The position numbers were made by a program, and so were the translations under genes. From JALVCQ01 sp964452325 (lineage in GTDB: Bacteria > Bacteroidota > Bacteroidia > JAADEI01 > JALVCQ01): a DNA stretch of 9,631 nt. The notes below the pieces were generated by a model that searched no databases, was not told the origin of the DNA, and saw nothing but the letters and a program-made list of their open reading frames with translations. The number at the start of each line of letters is the position of its first letter. Within the stretch, counting starts at the first letter, position 1. Below, one piece after another: positions 6,223-9,631 of the stretch. The stretch lies in contig CAYVLB010000074.1 of assembly GCA_964452325.1 (NCBI GenBank), forward strand, positions 1 through 9,631, given 5' to 3'.

Positions 6223-7861
6223 ACCAAAGACCATCATGGCGTGCAGTATGCCATCGAATCCCTATGGTTGCATAATATTGAGGGATTTCGGATGCTTCTC
6301 CGCGTTGTTGGACGCGTTGGCCGCCCACGACTTCGAATATCCATCCCGGCCACGCTTCCCAGCGCACCACCGCTTGCAGGTGCATAACCCGCAATGGAAC
6401 TCCCTGCCCAATAAAGTTACCATATTCCCGGGCCCGCAAAATCATTTCGTAATACTGGAAAATATTTCCACCCATTCGATAACCTGCCGAATCAAGTCCC
6501 TTACGATAAGTTATAAAAGCAAGCGATGCTTGTATCTTAGGGTGAGGAAATGCTTGAACCTCAGCAATCCACTCTCGGAAATTAGCACCCAATGGGTGAG
6601 CCAACGGCTGATGAAGGTGCGTATAGGTTAATTCCCGATAGCGATGGGCATAGGTATAAGGGCGCACAGCGTTATGTTCGACACGGAAATAATGGGGTAA
6701 TGCAATGCCCGGTATGCGAATCATCATGCCCACCTGCCAACCCGTTTTATTTCCCCACCATCCTTTGCCTTGGCGAATTTTATAGAGATTCCACTCATCC
6801 AACAATAGTTGATGATATATGCGCATGCCTTTCCATGGGCGCACCATGATGCCCATTCCAATGAGTATATTTTCGGCACTGTTAAGATCATGGCTAACGG
6901 CTTGGTAAAAAATAAGGGGATTCCAATATTCCCAATCGAACCCCCGTCCTGTATCCCGTTTAATAATCAACCCCTCGAAGAAGGCGGTCTCAAGCCACGA
7001 AGCCCATCGTATTAACAAATAGTGAAATGCCGAGTATTTAGGATAATAGGGAGCACGCATGAGGTTTTCTCCTGAGGAGAGTTTGGCGTAGAGGTTGTGG
7101 TATTCGAATCGCCACACTCGGGTCCGCAAATGCAAATAGACATAGTCACTGGCGACATCCGACAGAAACAGTGATCGCCTACCATATCCCCAAAAGTGAC
7201 GCCCACGCCCCAGTTCGGCCATTACATGTCGGGTTACTCGAAACGAGACATGACTCCGTACCGTGGAATAGTCATAGACTGGATTAATGGAATCGTAGCG
7301 TTTGGCCGACCCTCGACCAGTGAGTATCCCCAACAACCCTGCTGATATGTAGGTGGAGTCAAGGTAGTCGGGGAGTTTTTCCTGCACCTCGTGCAATTCG
7401 ACTGCAAAGCCAATACGTTGGTCCAGGATGCCACGGCCCTGAATTCCTCGCACATTCCGATAGATCAGATTACCACCTTGTTCGGTGCCTACTGACCAAT
7501 GCAACACCGGATTTATCACGCCGGTCAAATCATGGGCTTGACGACGAAAGAAGTGGACACCGTCCTGAAAGAATCGTCCCATGGGAGGAATGCGTCCTAT
7601 ACCGATGGTATCAACTGCCCCCCAAGGCGCTAACAATGCATACCATGAAAGAGAAGTATCCGAAGCAATACGTGACAGATCTGCCCGAATTTCCTGGTCA
7701 TAGTATGGCCGTGCCCCCCAAAAACGGAACGAGTCATCCGTGGTTAGCCAATGCGCCCACAAATAAGGATAGCGGTAATCATCACTGGGCCAACGCAACA
7801 ATTGGCCATGTCCTATTACCGACAATCCCAACCATGCAATAAGCCAGCACCATTTAAACAT
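6221..7861 (-). CDS. Outer-membrane beta-barrel of the Wzi capsule-assembly / gliding protein RemB family
   Basis: A 546-residue predicted outer-membrane protein. Residues 1-20 are a signal peptide ending GHGQ. The rest is rich in Trp, Tyr and Arg with alternating strands, as expected for a large beta-barrel. Motifs recalled from Bacteroidota RemB/Wzi-like proteins occur in the expected order: GRHFWGYGRRSLFLSDVAS (220-238), RFEYHNLYA (251-259), FFEGLI (294-299), EYWNPLIFYQ (311-320), LLLDEW (352-357), GKGWWGNKTG (365-374), RPYTYAHRY (400-408) and HQPLAHPLGANFRE (417-430). Wzi anchors or organises surface capsule in proteobacteria; RemB is linked to gliding in Flavobacterium. Which role applies here is unknown, and no known gliding machinery gene (gld or other spr) is in the window. 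ATG 7861 follows the DUF5916 stop by 3 bases, so the two are very likely cotranscribed. No frameshift or truncation was seen. Confidence 0.85.
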   Translation of the reverse strand: MFKWCWLIAWLGLSVIGHGQLLRWPSDDYRYPYLWAHWLTTDDSFRFWGARPYYDQEIRADLSRIASDTSLSWYALLAPWGAVDTIGIGRIPPMGRFFQDGVHFFRRQAHDLTGVINPVLHWSVGTEQGGNLIYRNVRGIQGRGILDQRIGFAVELHEVQEKLPDYLDSTYISAGLLGILTGRGSAKRYDSINPVYDYSTVRSHVSFRVTRHVMAELGRGRHFWGYGRRSLFLSDVASDYVYLHLRTRVWRFEYHNLYAKLSSGENLMRAPYYPKYSAFHYLLIRWASWLETAFFEGLIIKRDTGRGFDWEYWNPLIFYQAVSHDLNSAENILIGMGIMVRPWKGMRIYHQLLLDEWNLYKIRQGKGWWGNKTGWQVGMMIRIPGIALPHYFRVEHNAVRPYTYAHRYRELTYTHLHQPLAHPLGANFREWIAEVQAFPHPKIQASLAFITYRKGLDSAGYRMGGNIFQYYEMILRAREYGNFIGQGVPLRVMHLQAVVRWEAWPGWIFEVVGGQRVQQRGEASEIPQYYATIGIRWHTARHDGLW

Positions 7862-7864
7862 AGA

Positions 7865-9631
7865 TCAAGGTTGAAACCAATAATTTATCTTAAACATAAC
7901 CCAGGATGAAAATGCCGTAGCGTCATCTGACAACGGAATATTATGATTCAAAATAAGGAAAATATCCGATAAGGGATGATAACGGTATTGCAAGCGGGAA
8001 TACACATTGAAGTTTTGCTGCTGGGTGTTGTATTGTCCGGTCAGTGTCCAATAAAAGTTGCGTGTAAGGGTCAGTTGACTTTCCAGGCGCAACAGATGAT
8101 GGGCTACTGCCTGGGGTAGATACGGCATGCGAATATGGGCCATCGAATAGGATGCTTGTAGCATAAGGTAGGGGCGCCATCGATACGACATCCTACTTTC
8201 GGCACCCAGCATCCGACCCGAATAATAACCTCCATATCGAACTTCCCCTTCCCATTTCCATGCCTTGCGCACATCCGATGTATACCCACCCTCCACATAG
8301 TTAAAGGCATATGATGACCCTTGCGATAAGGGGGGATTTCCCGACTCCGTAGGGTCAAACGGGAACGTAAGCTGAATATATTGACGGCCAACTTCGACTT
8401 TCAGCTCAGCAGTATTCTTAAATTCCAGTTCGTATTCCATCGATATATCATCGTCAGTTTTATCTCCTTGAGGAGTCCAATATGCCGACCAGTATAGCTG
8501 AATCTCGTGATAATACACAGGTCCTTGTTTTGGGTACCATCGATAGGAGAGGATAGGTTCAAGTCGGAAATAGCCCACGCGAGGTACAAATCCCAAATCA
8601 GCTCGATAGTTAGGAGATACCCACTCATGATTCCAATGAGCGGTGAGCTGTTCTGTTTTATACATTAGCCACATGCCATGGGCATATCCTTGATGGGGTT
8701 GCGTAAAAGGGCTAAAGCTGGTATGAAGAAAGGCCTTCCCACGAATGCGTCCATTCGGTGTTGCAAAGTTGTAATCACTTCCCATTACGCGATTGTAATT
8801 GGAATCGACAATGCCAAAGCCATCAAAAGCCTGACGATTCACTCCGATCACATTGAAGCTCGACACATCACCTACCCGATATTGAGCCGCCACCACCGTA
8901 TGGTTGTTGGGAGAAAGCCCTAAGTCGGATCGTCCTTCAGTATGGGCATTAAGAATGCCGATGCGAAGTCGAGGAGTGGCTTTCCCAGACAAGCGCCATC
9001 CATACACAATGGGGATAACCCGCCCTTGATAGAGGCCAATCCGCCGCGAGAAAAAGGGACGAATTTGCATAAAGCCGACCCATGAGAACAAATCATTATT
9101 TTCCAGAAAGAAATAGCGTTTTTCTGGGAAGAAAATGGAAAATCGATTGAGGTCGATTACTTGACGATCCACATCGGCATGTGAAAAGTCGGGATAAACA
9201 GCTATATCTAACGCCAAATAGGGGGTCAGTGCCACTTTGCCATCTAAGCCCGCCCGGCCAAACGGACGCTCTACTCCCGCATACTCATATCCACCTGCCA
9301 GATAAGGACTCAGCGCAAAATTAAGGCCGGGCTGGGGCGGAGGATCCAGCCATCGAAGGCGTCCTGCAAATAACAACGTACTGACGTTGTAATTGCGAGG
9401 TACCATATTCCACACACTACGTTCGTATGCCTTCAGGTGATTACGAGCAAAGTTGAGGCCCCACGTAGTTTGCTGTGGGAAATAACGCAGCACCTTAAAA
9501 GGAATCGCCATTTCTGCGTACCATCCTGAATCCGTAAGGTGGGTTTCCACATACCACGGTGCATCCCACGAAGTGGAAACGCCAAAAGTCCCGCCACTAC
9601 TGATCAAGCCTTCACGTTGGACCCCATATGG
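7865..9631 (-). CDS. DUF5916-family outer-membrane protein with the end of a CBM9-like domain, 5' end beyond the window
   Basis: 588 C-terminal residues are visible, numbered from base 9631; the frame is open to the edge, so the true start lies outside. Residues about 1-65 are the end of a carbohydrate-binding-module-9-like domain (GWYAEMAIPFKVLRY, WGLNFARN). From about residue 70 the protein matches DUF5916: PDFSHADVDRQVIDLNRFS (147-165), FFPEKRYFFLEN (167-178) and RPFFSRRIG (191-199). Many short aromatic-rich strands follow to an aromatic C-terminus ending KINYWFQP, typical of an outer-membrane barrel. Family members are often 700-900 residues, so perhaps 150-250 N-terminal residues, with the signal peptide, are missing. 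The function of DUF5916 proteins is not established to my knowledge; the CBM9-like part suggests glycan contact. It directly precedes the RemB/Wzi-like gene with a 3-base gap. A TTG at 9605-9607 could be mistaken for a start, but the homology continues upstream of it. Confidence 0.88.
   Translation of the reverse strand, partial: PYGVQREGLISSGGTFGVSTSWDAPWYVETHLTDSGWYAEMAIPFKVLRYFPQQTTWGLNFARNHLKAYERSVWNMVPRNYNVSTLLFAGRLRWLDPPPQPGLNFALSPYLAGGYEYAGVERPFGRAGLDGKVALTPYLALDIAVYPDFSHADVDRQVIDLNRFSIFFPEKRYFFLENNDLFSWVGFMQIRPFFSRRIGLYQGRVIPIVYGWRLSGKATPRLRIGILNAHTEGRSDLGLSPNNHTVVAAQYRVGDVSSFNVIGVNRQAFDGFGIVDSNYNRVMGSDYNFATPNGRIRGKAFLHTSFSPFTQPHQGYAHGMWLMYKTEQLTAHWNHEWVSPNYRADLGFVPRVGYFRLEPILSYRWYPKQGPVYYHEIQLYWSAYWTPQGDKTDDDISMEYELEFKNTAELKVEVGRQYIQLTFPFDPTESGNPPLSQGSSYAFNYVEGGYTSDVRKAWKWEGEVRYGGYYSGRMLGAESRMSYRWRPYLMLQASYSMAHIRMPYLPQAVAHHLLRLESQLTLTRNFYWTLTGQYNTQQQNFNVYSRLQYRYHPLSDIFLILNHNIPLSDDATAFSSWVMFKINYWFQP

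Noticed and set aside
6225..6227. TTG as the start of the Smr protein
   Set aside because: The tandem ATGs at 6212 and 6209 are better starts, follow the AAAGGA site, and avoid overlap with the upstream stop codon.
9605..9607. TTG as the start codon of the DUF5916 gene
   Set aside because: The same frame stays open to the window edge and the CBM9-like homology continues upstream, so the gene is truncated by the window.

Overview
The window reads as a chromosomal piece of a Bacteroidota genome. The evidence is lineage-typical protein architectures (a DUF5916 outer-membrane barrel, a RemB/Wzi-like barrel, a secreted protein with a SprB-type repeat and a type IX secretion-like C-terminus, a single-chain E1 alpha/beta dehydrogenase, and a four-helix membrane metallophosphoesterase), weak or absent Shine-Dalgarno sequences, and two exact matches to the Bacteroidota -7 promoter element TAnnTTTG. 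I cannot assign a genus. No rRNA, tRNA, CRISPR array, insertion sequence or phage gene was seen.

Layout. Positions 1-914 (minus) hold the start and first 304 residues of a membrane-anchored metallophosphoesterase, whose C-terminus lies off the left edge. A 219-base divergent intergenic region follows. Positions 1134-2939 (plus) encode a predicted exported 601-residue protein made of a seven-bladed propeller, a SprB-like repeat and a degenerate type IX sorting-like domain. It converges on a minus-strand gene block from 3003 to the right edge. In transcription order that block is: a DUF5916 barrel (7865 to beyond 9631, 5' truncated), a RemB/Wzi-like barrel (6221-7861), a small Smr-domain protein (5670-6212), ribonuclease HII (5099-about 5719) and the fused E1 (3003-5048). 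Gaps are 3 and 8 bases, then an overlap, then 50 bases, so the block looks like an operon. The last gene probably also has its own promoter.

How the genes relate. The first two block genes encode envelope barrels and are probably functionally linked. Smr and RNase HII are nucleic-acid enzymes whose coding regions overlap. E1 is a central-metabolism enzyme whose E2 and E3 partners are not in the window. The propeller protein is the accessory-looking gene: hand-sampled GC is about 42% in it against about 54% in the minus-strand genes.

I do not see a convincing previously undescribed system here. The points most worth a second look are the tryptophan-rich membrane region of the phosphoesterase with a coding-strand G-quadruplex motif, the unavoidable Smr/RNase HII overlap, and the architecture and composition of the propeller protein.
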